Assembly: GCF_002911015.1 (NCBI RefSeq)
Contig: NZ_KZ626864.1
Span: 31,298 to 95,297, forward strand
Source of the DNA: Streptomyces populi
Lineage (GTDB): Bacteria > Actinomycetota > Actinomycetes > Streptomycetales > Streptomycetaceae
DNA length: 64,000 nucleotides
Direction: 5' to 3'
Below the pieces are notes generated by a model. It did no database searches. It was not told where the DNA came from and worked only from the letters and a program-made list of their open reading frames with translations. Made by a program: the position numbers and the translations under genes. This document shows positions 31,339-40,329 of this stretch, in pieces. Numbering within the stretch: the stretch's first letter is position 1; every line of letters starts with the position of its first letter.

Positions 31339-31908
31339 GGCCGGTACCGCATCGGTTTGCCGTGGCCGTCGGCCGGGTCGCTCGTGCGACGCGGGCGCAT
31401 GGGCAGGGCCCGATCCGCTTCCTCACCCGGGAAGCGCCTCCGGCGGTGGCAGGAAAAAGGGCCTTTGGAATCCTCGTTCTTGCTGGCCGGAGGCGCTTTT
31501 CGCCTACCTGGCCATCCGTCGGGAAATCCGCTTACGGGCAGGCGCACGGCCCGCCGCATCCGCCGCGGGCCCCCAAGTCCTCCCTCTTCCGTATCGGCGC
31601 ACCTATTGGCATGTACGCCACATAAAACTGTCGTGCACCGAAAAGAAAAAGACTGAGGGGTGACTGGAAACCAAGCTTTCAGCTCGCTCCAAGTGGCCTC
31701 GATCTAGACATTTAGAGGTGTATTCCGGCCCGGAGGGTCATAGATTCTTGTCGTATGCAGCTGTCTTGCGAGATCTTCGAGGGGTAAGCCCGAGAGACGA
31801 GACGACGGAAGGGTCGCGCGGAGGCGGTCGGACATCTTTTTCGGCATGCCTTCGTGCGCCCTGCCGTGACGTGCTCTCCCCGTTCGCATGTTGAATGAAG
31901 GAGAAGTT
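31339..31908. other. AT-richer spacer before the secreted crystallin-like gene
   Basis: These 570 bases hold no gene I can support on either strand. The first third contains the terminator of the FAD oxidoreductase. From about 31600 the DNA is clearly richer in A and T than the rest of the window, with TCTAGA, short A-runs and several stop codons in all frames. It is probably the long promoter and leader of the gene at 31909. A small RNA cannot be excluded. Confidence 0.5.
31432..31500 (+). terminator. long intrinsic-terminator-like hairpin with T-run
   Basis: AAGCGCCTCCGG (31432-31443) pairs with CCGGAGGCGCTT (31487-31498). The 43-base internal part also pairs partly (GGCAGGAA with TTCTTGCTGGCC), and the arm runs into TTTT. 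It ends transcripts from the FAD oxidoreductase, or is a small structured RNA. Confidence 0.7.
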
Positions 31909-32262
31909 GTGATCTCAAGGACAATGAGGGTCGCCCGTTCCGTGGTCGTGGCGGCAGCGGCCACTGTGGCCGTGACCATGGCCATGCCCACGGGCAACGC
32001 GTTCGCCATCGACCACATCGAGTGCCGTGGCGGGGCGGACTTCCTGAAGATCTGGTCCCACCTGGACGGCAGGTCCAGCGTGGACTGCTACGCCAACAAG
32101 GGCCGGACCGGTTTCGGCTCGTGGTGGGTCGACCGCATTTCGACGGGCAACAACGATCTGATCTACTACGACGCGAACGGCGACTCGGTGCGCATCAACC
32201 GGTGGACCGACATCACTTTCCCGAGTCGTCCTCCGAGGGTCAAGGACATCGAAATCCTTTAG
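31909..32262 (+). CDS. secreted beta/gamma-crystallin-fold protein (SKLP-like)
   Basis: A 117-residue precursor with a Sec signal peptide of about 37 residues (RSVVVAAAATVAVTMAM, cleavage near NAFA/ID) and a mature part of about 80 residues. The mature domain has two conserved-looking cysteines (IECRGG, VDCYANKG) and the pattern ISTGNNDLIYYDANGDSVRI typical of Streptomyces beta/gamma-crystallin proteins. That group includes the yeast killer toxin-like protein SKLP. Such proteins bind calcium weakly or not at all, and some inhibit yeasts. GTG 31909 is five bases after AAGGAG. The gene stands alone in AT-richer DNA, between its own leader and a terminator. Antifungal activity is only a possibility. 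Confidence 0.78.
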   Translation: MISRTMRVARSVVVAAAATVAVTMAMPTGNAFAIDHIECRGGADFLKIWSHLDGRSSVDCYANKGRTGFGSWWVDRISTGNNDLIYYDANGDSVRINRWTDITFPSRPPRVKDIEIL

Positions 32263-32381
32263 TGGGTGAGCGGGCGGTTCTCCGGGAAGGTCGTGCCGAC
32301 GTTCGATCATTCCCGGACATGAATTCCTTCCCGTGCGGAATTCGGTTCCACGCGGGGGTCGACTGAATTCTCCCCGCTTGT

Positions 32382-32418
32382 CGATGCAGGCCGCGCGATT
32401 TCGGTGCGGCCTGCATCG
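32382..32418 (+). terminator. terminator after the crystallin-like gene
   Basis: Perfect 13-base arms (32382-32394 and 32406-32418, CGATGCAGGC with GCCTGCATCG) around an 11-base loop. It lies in the 326-base spacer 32263-32588, which holds no gene and lies between two convergent genes, so it may serve both. Confidence 0.85.
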
Positions 32419-32588
32419 GCCTGTTCCCGTGAATTCCGAGGGTTGTGGTCACGGGTACGCGGGGAAGGGGGAGGGACCTCCACCGATGACATGCCGGTCG
32501 GGAACGCAAGGGCTCGTGGCCCTTTGTGCGACTGCGCGCCTGCGCGACGGGCGGTCGGGTCCGGGCGGGCCCGGAGTCCGGCCCGCCG

Positions 32589-34394
32589 TCAGTCCTCGGA
32601 CGGCACCCAGCCCGCCGCCGTGATCCGCTCCGCGTCGGCGGTCCGCCGCTCGTCGAAGAGGACGCGGTCGCCGGCCTCGACCCGCAGCGCGTCGACGTAG
32701 GCGCCACGGCCGACGTACAACCGGTCGGTCGTGTACCTCCAGCGCAGGGTGAGGGCCGCCGCGCCCGGCAGCTCCGCGTCGAGCCGGTGCCACACGCGCC
32801 CCGACCATCCGGTGGCCGTACCCGCGGGATGGTCCTCGGGGTCCTCCGACGGCCGCCGGGTCGTGAAGGGGACGGGCCGCCAGGTGGTGCCGCCGTCGGC
32901 GGAGGACTCCAGGAACAGGACGTCCGACCCGGGTTCGGTGTCCCACCACAGCGCGCAGCGAAGACGGGCCGGGCCGGTGGCCGTGTCGAGCGCGGGCAGC
33001 GTCAGGGTCGCGGTCGTCGCGCTCGCCGTTCCGGAGAACCAGGACGTACGGCCGCGTGCCGGGCGCACCGCGACGGCCCGCGCCAGATTGTTCCCGGCGG
33101 CGACCCGGGGAGCGGATCCGGACCGCCAGTTGCGCACGGGGTGGACGGAGTTGCCGAGGACGATCAGGAAGGAGTCGGTCGTCGGGTCGAGGACGAGGGA
33201 GGTGCCGGTGAAGCCGGTGTGACCGGCGGTGCGCGGTGTCGCCATCGCGCCCATGTACCAGTGCTGGTAGAGCTCGAAGCCGAGGCCGTGCTCGTCGCCC
33301 GGGAAGGCGGTGTTGAAGTCGGTGAACATCAGGTCCACCGACTCCGGCCGCAGGACGCGCGCCTTGCCGTAGGCGCCGCCGTTCAGCAGGGTGCGTCCGA
33401 GGACCGCGAGGTCCCAGGCGGTGGAGAAGACCCCGGCGTGACCGGCGACCCCGCCCAGGGAGTACGCGTTCTCGTCGTGGACCTCGCCCCACACGAGCCC
33501 CCGGTCCAGTCCCGACCAGGGCGCCCGCGCGTCCTCGGTGGCGGCGATCCGCGGTTTCCAGGAGGCGGGCGGGTTGTAGCGGGTGCGGTCCATGCCGAGG
33601 GGGCCGGTGATCTCCTCGCGCAGCAGGGTGTCGAGGCTCCGTCCGGTGATCCTCTCCAGGACCAGTTGGAGCGAGATCAGGTTCAGGTCGGAGTACAGGT
33701 AGGCGGTCCCGGGAGCGGCGATGAGCTTCTCGTTCCAGAGGAGCTGGAGCTTGCCCTCGCGGGTGGGCGCCTTGTACAGCGGGATCCAGGAGCGGAACCC
33801 GGAGGTGTGGGTGAGCAGTTGACGGACGGTCACGTCCTGCTTGCCGCCGCCCGCGAACTCCGGGAGGTACGAGGCGACGGCGGCCTCCAGTTCCAGGGTG
33901 CCGCGTTCCAACTGCTGCACCGCGAGGATCGAGGTGAACAGCTTGGACACGGAGGCGAGGTCGTAGACCGTGTCGCCCGAAGCCGGGATCTGCCGGTCGG
34001 CGGGGAACTCGACACCGGTGTCCGTCTTCTCGTCGTACGCCGCGTAGCGCACGGCCATGCCGATCGGCTGGTGCAGGGCCACGGTGCCGCCGCGCCCGGC
34101 GAGCAGGACGGCACCTGCGTACCAGGGGTGCCGGGGGGAGGGGCCGAGGAACGCCTCGGCGTCCGCCACGAGTCGGCGCAGATGGTCGGCGATCAGCCCG
34201 GCCTCCCGGGGCGTGCCGTGCCGCAGGGTCCGCCGGCCGTGCCCCGCCGAGGCCGCCGCCGGGCCCGCGGGGAAGGAGGCGAGGGCCACCGCCCCGCCCA
34301 GCGCCATGGCGCCCCTGCCCCACTGGCGGCGGGTGAGCCCGCCGCCCGCTCCGTCCCGTGTGCCTCTCGCCGGGTCCCGCACGCCTTCGGTCAT
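32589..34394 (-). CDS. Tat-exported serine hydrolase (class C beta-lactamase fold) with C-terminal sugar-binding-like domain
   Basis: A 601-residue exported protein. The twin-arginine signal is in residues 20-50 (LTRRQWGRGAMALGGAVA, ending in AAASA). The serine hydrolase domain (about 55-430) has the nucleophile in DLASVSKLFTS (SxxK), the second motif as YLYSDLN, and HTGFTG replacing KTG. These are the features of penicillin-binding/esterase-like CubicO proteins. The last 160 residues form a separate beta-rich domain (LRCALWWDTEPGSDVLFLES, WHRLDAELPGAAALTLRWRY) like those that bind surfaces or sugars. The start is ATG 34394; the open frame upstream covers a promoter. A D-aminopeptidase, esterase or transglycosylase-related role is possible. 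The substrate is unknown. Confidence 0.88.
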   Translation of the reverse strand: MTEGVRDPARGTRDGAGGGLTRRQWGRGAMALGGAVALASFPAGPAAASAGHGRRTLRHGTPREAGLIADHLRRLVADAEAFLGPSPRHPWYAGAVLLAGRGGTVALHQPIGMAVRYAAYDEKTDTGVEFPADRQIPASGDTVYDLASVSKLFTSILAVQQLERGTLELEAAVASYLPEFAGGGKQDVTVRQLLTHTSGFRSWIPLYKAPTREGKLQLLWNEKLIAAPGTAYLYSDLNLISLQLVLERITGRSLDTLLREEITGPLGMDRTRYNPPASWKPRIAATEDARAPWSGLDRGLVWGEVHDENAYSLGGVAGHAGVFSTAWDLAVLGRTLLNGGAYGKARVLRPESVDLMFTDFNTAFPGDEHGLGFELYQHWYMGAMATPRTAGHTGFTGTSLVLDPTTDSFLIVLGNSVHPVRNWRSGSAPRVAAGNNLARAVAVRPARGRTSWFSGTASATTATLTLPALDTATGPARLRCALWWDTEPGSDVLFLESSADGGTTWRPVPFTTRRPSEDPEDHPAGTATGWSGRVWHRLDAELPGAAALTLRWRYTTDRLYVGRGAYVDALRVEAGDRVLFDERRTADAERITAAGWVPSED

Positions 34395-34507
34395 CGGGAA
34401 GCCTCTCGCTCGCGTCGCCTGAAAGTATCTTTCCGGGTCTGCCGTGCCGAGTGAAACTTTCCGGTCAGGAGCGGGCGTGTCAACCCCGCCCGGCGCGTCC
34501 GGCGGTA

Positions 34508-34527
34508 TCTGACGGAGTATCAGAAAA
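34508..34527. promoter_or_regulatory. TetR-type palindrome TCTGACGGAGTATCAGAAAA
   Basis: TCTGA-N7-TCAGA inverted repeat followed by AAAA, 39 bases before the nitronate monooxygenase start. It matches 17 of 20 bases with the site at 44903-44922 in the FadD19/EchA19 promoter region, so both are probably operators for one regulator that is not encoded in this window's catabolic island. Confidence 0.65.
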
Positions 34528-34566
34528 GGTCTTCCCTCGTCCGGACGTCTGCGGCATCCTGCGCCC

Positions 34567-35679
34567 ATGCAGACGGAGCTGAGCAAGGAACTGGGAGTCG
34601 AGCACGCCGTCTTCGGCTTCACGCCGTTTCCCGCCGTCGCCGCGGCCATCTCTCGCGCGGGCGGATTCGGTGTGCTCGGCGCGGTCCGCTACACCGCCCC
34701 GGCGGACCTGGAGCGCGACCTCGACTGGATCGAGGCGAACGTCGACGGCAGGCCCTACGGTCTGGACGTCGTCATGCCCGCCAAGAAGGTCGAGGGCGTC
34801 AGCGAGGCCGACGTCGAGGCGATGATCCCCGAAGGGCACCGTCAGTTCGTCAGGGACACCCTCGCCAAGCACGGCGTCCCCGAACTCGACGAGGGCGAGG
34901 CGTCCGGCTGGCGCATCACCGGCTGGATGGAACAGGTCGCCCGCGGCCAGCTCGACGTCGCCTTCGACTACCCGATCAGACTCCTGGCCAACGCGCTGGG
35001 CTCACCGCCCGCCGACGTCGTCCGGCGCGCCCACGAGAAGGGGGTGCTCGTCGCGGCCCTCGCGGGCAGCGCCCGGCACGCGCGCAAGCACGCCGAGGCT
35101 GGTATCGACGTCGTCGTCGCCCAGGGGTACGAGGCCGGCGGGCACACGGGGGAGATCGCCTCGATGGTGCTCACGCCCGAAGTCGTCGACGCCGTAAGCC
35201 CGTTGCCCGTCCTGGCGGCGGGCGGCATCGGCAGCGGACAGCAGGTGGCCGCCGCGCTGAGTCTCGGCGCCCAGGGAGTGTGGCTCGGCTCGGTCTGGCT
35301 GACCGTGACGGAGGCCGACCTGCACTCCCCGGCCGTCACCCGCAAGCTCCTCGCGGCCGGCTCCGGCGACACCGTCCGCTCGCGCGCCCTGACCGGCAAG
35401 CCCGCCCGTCAGCTGCGCACCGAGTGGACCGACGCCTGGGACGACCCGGACGGCCCCGGCGCACTCCCCATGCCGCTCCAGGGACTCCTCGTCGCCGACG
35501 CCGTCTCCCGCATCCAGAAGTACGAGGTGGAGCCGCTGCTCGGCACCCCGGTCGGGCAGATCGTCGGCCGGATGAACAGCGAACGCTCCGTCCAGGAGGT
35601 CTTCGACGACCTGACCCGGGGCTTCGAACGCGCCGTCGACCGCATCAACCGCATCGCGGGCAGGGGAGAGCAGGCATGA
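34567..35679 (+). CDS. nitronate monooxygenase-family flavoprotein
   Basis: A 370-residue FMN-dependent TIM barrel of the nitronate monooxygenase / 2-nitropropane dioxygenase family. It shows AISRAGGFGVLGAVRYTA near the start and the FMN phosphate-binding and catalytic region AQGYEAGGHTGEIASMVL. LAAGGIGSGQQVAAAL and GAQGVWLGSVWL follow. It resembles the mycobacterial Rv1533-type group. Related proteins (IpdC) act in steroid ring breakdown, and others detoxify nitronates. It overlaps the acyl-CoA synthetase gene by ATGA, so the two are co-translated. That makes a role on a CoA-activated substrate more likely than propionate-3-nitronate detoxification, but this is inference. Confidence 0.9.
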   Translation: MQTELSKELGVEHAVFGFTPFPAVAAAISRAGGFGVLGAVRYTAPADLERDLDWIEANVDGRPYGLDVVMPAKKVEGVSEADVEAMIPEGHRQFVRDTLAKHGVPELDEGEASGWRITGWMEQVARGQLDVAFDYPIRLLANALGSPPADVVRRAHEKGVLVAALAGSARHARKHAEAGIDVVVAQGYEAGGHTGEIASMVLTPEVVDAVSPLPVLAAGGIGSGQQVAAALSLGAQGVWLGSVWLTVTEADLHSPAVTRKLLAAGSGDTVRSRALTGKPARQLRTEWTDAWDDPDGPGALPMPLQGLLVADAVSRIQKYEVEPLLGTPVGQIVGRMNSERSVQEVFDDLTRGFERAVDRINRIAGRGEQA

Positions 35680-37226
35680 CCACAGCACCCAACGGCTTCT
35701 GGGCCCAGGCCGCCGCCGACCCCGGGCGGGTCGTCCTCGTCACCCCGGACGGCGAGGAGTGGACGGCGGGACGGCTGCACGAGGCGGCCAACCGGCTCGT
35801 CCACGGACTGCGGGCCGCGGGCCTCGAACGCGGCGACTCCTTCGCCGTCGTACTGCCCAACGGGGTCGAGTTCCTCGTCTCCTACCTCGCAGCCTCGCAG
35901 GCGGGCCTCTACCTCGTACCCGTCAACCACCACCTCGTCGGACCCGAGATCGCCTGGATCGTCTCCGACTCGGGAGCCAAGGTCCTCATCGCCCACGAAC
36001 GGTTCGCCGACGCCGCCCGGGGCGCCGCCGACGAGGCGAAACTCCCCCCGGCGCAGCGGTACGCCGTCGGCGGGATCGAGGGCTTCAGGCCGTACGCCGA
36101 ACTCCTCGACGGACAGCCCGGATCCGAGCCCGCCGACCGCACCCTCGGCTGGGTCATGAACTACACCTCGGGCACCACGGGCCGCCCGCGCGGCATCAGG
36201 CGCCCGCTGCCCGGCAAGCTCCCCGAGGAGTCGTACCTCGGCGGCTTCCTCGCCATTTTCGGCATCAGGCCGTTCGACGACAACGTGCACCTCGTCTGCT
36301 CCCCGCTCTACCACACCGCGGTCCTCCAGTTCGCGGGCGCCTCCCTGCACATAGGCCACCGACTGGTCCTGATGGACAAGTGGACGCCCGAGGAGATGCT
36401 GCGCGTCATCGACGCGCACCGGTGCACCCACACCCACATGGTGCCGACCCAGTTCCACCGGCTGCTGGCCCTCCCCGACGAGGTGAAGGACCGTTACGAC
36501 GTCTCCTCGATGCGGCACGCCATCCACGGCGCCGCGCCCTGCCCCGACCATGTGAAACGGGCCATGATCGCGTGGTGGGGCGAGTGCGTCGAGGAGTACT
36601 ACGCGGCCAGCGAGGGCGGCGGCGCCTTCGCGACCGCCGAGGACTGGCTGAAGAAGCCCGGTACCGTCGGCAAGGCCTGGCCCATCAGCGAACTGGCCGT
36701 CTTCGACGACGACGGCAACCGGCTGCCGCCCGGTGAACTCGGCACCGTCTACATGAAGATGAGCACCGGCGGATTCTCGTACCACAAGGACGAGGGCAAG
36801 ACCCGGAAGAACCGCATCGGCGACTTCTTCACCGTCGGGGACCTCGGGCTGCTCGACGAGGACGGCTACCTCTTCCTCCGTGACCGCAAGATCGACATGA
36901 TCATCTCGGGCGGGGTCAACATCTACCCGGCGGAGATCGAGGCGGCGCTGCTCTCCCACCCCGCCGTCGCCGACGCGGCCGCCTTCGGCATCCCGCACGA
37001 CGACTGGGGTGAGGAGGTCAAGGCCGTGATCGAGGCCGCGCCGGGGCACGAGGCCGGACCGGCGCTCGCCGCCGACGTCCTCGCCCACTGCGAACGGCAG
37101 CTCGCCGGCTACAAGCGGCCCAGGAGCGTCGACTTCATCGCCGCCATGCCCCGCGACCCCAACGGCAAGCTGTACAAGCGACGGCTGCGCGACCCCTACT
37201 GGGAGGGCCGCACCCGGGCGATGTGA
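35676..37226 (+). CDS. acyl-CoA synthetase (ANL/FadD type)
   Basis: A 516-residue adenylate-forming CoA ligase. It has the P-loop-like MNYTSGTTGRPRGIRRP (about residue 160), the A5 region YYAASEGGGAFATAEDW, the A7/A8 hinge GDLGLLDEDGYLFLRDRKID, and the catalytic lysine near the end in RDPNGKLYKRRLRDP. The sequence is of the mycobacterial FadD4-like kind. It activates a carboxylic acid (fatty, cyclic or aromatic) to its CoA thioester via an acyl-AMP. It starts inside the stop of the nitronate monooxygenase gene (ATGA). The palindrome upstream of that gene probably regulates both. The acid is unknown. Confidence 0.92.
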   Translation: MTTAPNGFWAQAAADPGRVVLVTPDGEEWTAGRLHEAANRLVHGLRAAGLERGDSFAVVLPNGVEFLVSYLAASQAGLYLVPVNHHLVGPEIAWIVSDSGAKVLIAHERFADAARGAADEAKLPPAQRYAVGGIEGFRPYAELLDGQPGSEPADRTLGWVMNYTSGTTGRPRGIRRPLPGKLPEESYLGGFLAIFGIRPFDDNVHLVCSPLYHTAVLQFAGASLHIGHRLVLMDKWTPEEMLRVIDAHRCTHTHMVPTQFHRLLALPDEVKDRYDVSSMRHAIHGAAPCPDHVKRAMIAWWGECVEEYYAASEGGGAFATAEDWLKKPGTVGKAWPISELAVFDDDGNRLPPGELGTVYMKMSTGGFSYHKDEGKTRKNRIGDFFTVGDLGLLDEDGYLFLRDRKIDMIISGGVNIYPAEIEAALLSHPAVADAAAFGIPHDDWGEEVKAVIEAAPGHEAGPALAADVLAHCERQLAGYKRPRSVDFIAAMPRDPNGKLYKRRLRDPYWEGRTRAM

Positions 37227-37332
37227 CCCGCCCGCCACGCCACGGCGGCCGGCTCGCCCGCTCGCCCCGCCCGCCACGGCGGCCCACCGCGCTCACTTGA
37301 CCTCGCCGTTGCGCGGATCGAGGATCACGTGC

Positions 37333-38832
37333 ATGAAGCCTGGACACGGCAGTACGGTCGACGGGGTGCTGCGCCGCAGCGCCCGGCGCACACCGGCGCG
37401 GCGCGCCGTCGACTACCGAGAGCGCTCCTGGACGTATGCGGAACTGGACGAGGCCGTCTCCCGCGCGGCGACCGTCCTCCTCGACGAGGGGCTGTCCCCC
37501 GGGGACCGCGTGGGCGCCTACGGCCACAACTCGGACGCCTATCTGATCGGCTTCCTCGCCTGCGCCCGCGCCGGACTCGTCCACGTGCCGGTGAACCAGA
37601 ACCTGACCGGCGACGACCTCGCCTACATCGTCGGCCAGTCGGGAAGTTCCTTGGTCCTGACCGACCCCGACCTCGCCGCCCGGCTCCCCGGGGGCACCCG
37701 GACCCTGCCGCTGCGCGACGCGGAGGACTCGCTCCTGCGGCGGCTGGAGGCGGCGCGCCCGTACGACGGTGAGGAGCCGCGCGGCGACACGCTCGTGCAA
37801 CTGCTCTACACCTCGGGCACCACGGCGCTGCCCAAGGGCGCGATGATGACGCACCGGGCCCTGGTGCACGAGTACCTCAGCGCGATCACCGCCCTCGACC
37901 TGAGCGCCGGGGACCTGCCCGTGCACTCGCTGCCGCTCTACCACTCGGCGCAGATGCACGTGTTCCTGCTGCCCTACCTCGCCGTCGGTGCCTCGAACAC
38001 CATCCTCGACGCGCCGGACGCGGACCGGCTCTTCGACCTGATCGAGGCGGGCCGTGCGGACAGCCTGTTCGCCCCGCCCACCGTGTGGATCGGCCTGTCC
38101 AACCGCCCCGACTTCGCCGAACGCGACCTGAGCGGGCTGCGCAAGGCGTACTACGGCGCGTCGATCATGCCGGTCCCCGTCCTGGAGAGGCTGCGCGAGC
38201 GGCTGCCGAAGCTCGCCTTCTACAACTGCTTCGGCCAGAGCGAGATCGGTCCCCTCGCCACGGTCCTCGGACCGGACGAGCACAAGGGCCGCATGGACTC
38301 GTGCGGCACTCCCGTCCTGTTCGTCGACGCGCGGGTCGTCGACGAGGACGGCAAGGACGTGCCCGACGGGACACCCGGTGAAATCGTCTACCGCTCACCG
38401 CAGTTGTGCGAGGGCTACTGGGACAAGCCGGAGGAGACGGCCGAGGCGTTCCGTGACGGCTGGTTCCACTCGGGGGACCTCGCCGTGCGCGACGCCCACG
38501 GCTACTTCACCGTGGTGGACCGGGTGAAGGACGTCATCAACTCCGGTGGTGTCCTGGTCGCCTCACGGCAGGTCGAGGACGCGCTGTACACGCACGAGTC
38601 GGTCGCCGAGGTGGCCGTCGTCGGACTCCCCGACGAGCGCTGGATCGAGGCCGTCACCGCGGTCGTCGTGCCCCGGGGCGAGGTCACCGAGGAGGAACTG
38701 ATCGCCCACGCACGGGAGAAGCTCGCCCATTTCAAGGCGCCCAAGCGGGTCCTGTTCGTGGACGAGCTGCCCCGCAACGCCAGCGGGAAGATCCTGAAGC
38801 GCGAACTGCGGGACCGGTTCGGCCGGGTGTAG
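37333..38832 (+). CDS. acyl-CoA synthetase (long-chain-like)
   Basis: A 499-residue adenylate-forming CoA ligase. Its motifs are LLYTSGTTALPKGAMMTH (about residue 160), YNCFGQSEIGPLAT, GDLAVRDAHGYFTVVDRVKD, and the catalytic lysine in NASGKILKREL. I start at ATG 37333 after GAGG; the longer frame adds 12 residues of spacer. It lies 106 bases downstream of the previous ligase on the same strand and may share its transcript. A strong bidirectional terminator follows. The substrate cannot be read from sequence. The binding pocket differs from the upstream paralogue, so the two should have different acids. Confidence 0.91.
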   Translation: MKPGHGSTVDGVLRRSARRTPARRAVDYRERSWTYAELDEAVSRAATVLLDEGLSPGDRVGAYGHNSDAYLIGFLACARAGLVHVPVNQNLTGDDLAYIVGQSGSSLVLTDPDLAARLPGGTRTLPLRDAEDSLLRRLEAARPYDGEEPRGDTLVQLLYTSGTTALPKGAMMTHRALVHEYLSAITALDLSAGDLPVHSLPLYHSAQMHVFLLPYLAVGASNTILDAPDADRLFDLIEAGRADSLFAPPTVWIGLSNRPDFAERDLSGLRKAYYGASIMPVPVLERLRERLPKLAFYNCFGQSEIGPLATVLGPDEHKGRMDSCGTPVLFVDARVVDEDGKDVPDGTPGEIVYRSPQLCEGYWDKPEETAEAFRDGWFHSGDLAVRDAHGYFTVVDRVKDVINSGGVLVASRQVEDALYTHESVAEVAVVGLPDERWIEAVTAVVVPRGEVTEEELIAHAREKLAHFKAPKRVLFVDELPRNASGKILKRELRDRFGRV

Positions 38833-38836
38833 CGGA

Positions 38837-38872
38837 CAGGGCCGCGGGGGTGTCAGGTACCCCGCGGCCCTG
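38837..38872. terminator. bidirectional terminator between the CoA ligase and paaK
   Basis: Perfect 13-base arms (38837-38849 CAGGGCCGCGGGG and 38860-38872) around a 10-base loop, starting five bases after one stop and 12 bases before the opposing paaK stop. It serves both convergent genes. Confidence 0.85.
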
Positions 38873-38883
38873 CCCGCGTCCGG

Positions 38884-40191
38884 TCAGGCACGCGGGCGCA
38901 GGTCCACGATCCGCTTCAGCTTGCCCACCGAACGTTCCAGGGACTCGGGCTCGACGATCTCCACCGTGACCGAGACACCGATCCCGTCCTTGATGCCCGC
39001 GGTGATCGCCCGCGCCGCCGCCTCGCGCGCCTCGGGCGTGGCGCCGGACCGGGCCTCCGCCCGGACGGTGAGCGCGTCGAGACGGCCCTCGCGGGTCAGC
39101 CGGAGCTGGAAGTGCGGGGCGACCCCCGGTGTCCGCAGCACGATCTCCTCGATCTGCGTCGGGAAGAGGTTCACCCCGCGCAGGATCACCATGTCGTCGC
39201 TGCGCCCGGTGATCTTCTCCATCCGGCGGAAGGACCGCGCCGTCCCGGGCAGCAGCCGGGTCAGGTCCCGGGTCCGGTAACGGATCACGGGCATGGCCTC
39301 CTTGGTGAGCGAGGTGAAGACCAGCTCGCCCTCCTCGCCGTCCGGCAGCACCTCGCCCGTGAAGGGGTCGACGACCTCCGGGTAGAAGTGGTCCTCCCAG
39401 ATGTGCAGACCGTCCTTGGTCTCCACGCACTCCTGGGCGACACCGGGACCGATGACCTCCGAGAGCCCGTATATGTCGACCGCGTCGATCGCGAGCCGCT
39501 CCTCGATCTCGCGGCGCATCTCCTCGGTCCACGGCTCGGCCCCGAACACGCCGACCCGCAGCGAGGTGCCCCGCGGGTCCACGCCCTGGCGCTCGAACTC
39601 GTCGAGCAGGGTCAGCATGTACGACGGTGTCACCATGATGATCTCGGGCTTCAGGTCCTGGATCAGCTGGACCTGACGCGCCGTCATGCCGCCGGACGCG
39701 GGGATCACCGTGCAGCCGAGCCGTTCCGCGCCGTAGTGGGCGCCGAGTCCGCCCGTGAACAGTCCGTAGCCGTAGGCGATGTGGACCTTGTCGCCGGGCC
39801 GGCCGCCCGCCGCGCGGATCGAACGGGCCACCATGTCGGCCCACATGGACAGGTCGTTCTCCGTGTAGCCGACGACCGTGGGCCGCCCGGTCGTCCCGCT
39901 CGACGCGTGGATGCGCCGGATCCGCTCCTGCGGCACGGCGAACATCCCGTACGGGTAGTTCTCCCGCAGGTCCGCCTTCACCGTGAAGGGGAACCGGGCC
40001 AGGTCGGCGAGCGAGCGGCAGTCGTCGGGGTGCAGTCCGGCCTTGTCGAAGGACTCCCGGTAGAAGGGGACGTTCTGGTACGCGTGCCGCAGCGAGGCCC
40101 GCAGCCGCTCCAGCTGGAGTGCCCGCAGTTCCTCCGGGTCCAGCCGCTCGCCCACGTCGAGCAGGCCCTTCGAGTCCGTCGAGCCCGCCAT
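38884..40191 (-). CDS. paaK: phenylacetate-CoA ligase
   Basis: A 435-residue PaaK. Its motifs are HASSGTTGRPTVVGYTENDL (P-loop), the family's IAYGYGLFTGGLGAHYGAE and YGLSEVIGPGVAQEC, YRTRDLTRLLPGTARSFRRM, the hinge ITGRSDDMVILRGVNLFPTQ, and a C-terminal lysine in GKLKRIVDL. It converts phenylacetate to phenylacetyl-CoA, the entry step to ring epoxidation by PaaABCDE. The start ATG 40191 has GGAGAGG at good distance. The rest of the paa pathway is not nearby. A perfect palindrome (40225-40244) in its promoter fits control by a TetR protein such as PaaR. Confidence 0.95.
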   Translation of the reverse strand: MAGSTDSKGLLDVGERLDPEELRALQLERLRASLRHAYQNVPFYRESFDKAGLHPDDCRSLADLARFPFTVKADLRENYPYGMFAVPQERIRRIHASSGTTGRPTVVGYTENDLSMWADMVARSIRAAGGRPGDKVHIAYGYGLFTGGLGAHYGAERLGCTVIPASGGMTARQVQLIQDLKPEIIMVTPSYMLTLLDEFERQGVDPRGTSLRVGVFGAEPWTEEMRREIEERLAIDAVDIYGLSEVIGPGVAQECVETKDGLHIWEDHFYPEVVDPFTGEVLPDGEEGELVFTSLTKEAMPVIRYRTRDLTRLLPGTARSFRRMEKITGRSDDMVILRGVNLFPTQIEEIVLRTPGVAPHFQLRLTREGRLDALTVRAEARSGATPEAREAAARAITAGIKDGIGVSVTVEIVEPESLERSVGKLKRIVDLRPRA

Positions 40192-40224
40192 CGCGCCCTC
40201 TCCTCGCCAACCATGCCATACCGG

Positions 40225-40244
40225 ACGACCGATCATTCGGTCGT
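40225..40244. promoter_or_regulatory. ACGACCGA-TCAT-TCGGTCGT palindrome, probable PaaR-type operator
   Basis: A perfect 8+4+8 inverted repeat 33 bases upstream of paaK. The architecture (ACCG and CGGT half-sites) resembles sites of the TetR-family phenylacetate regulator PaaR in other actinobacteria. No paaR gene is in the window. Confidence 0.65.
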
Positions 40245-40329
40245 ACCTTTCCGGACAGTAATTCAGGTGTCGGCCGTCAGTGCAAGGGGTCCGCGGAGCT
40301 TTTTGCGGGAATCGGGCCGAGTTGCCTGG

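Noticed and set aside
34567..35679. nitronate monooxygenase as IpdC of steroid ring degradation
   Set aside because: The sequence is nearer to the Rv1533-type group, and none of the ipdA/ipdB/fadE30 genes accompany it, so I did not assign that name.
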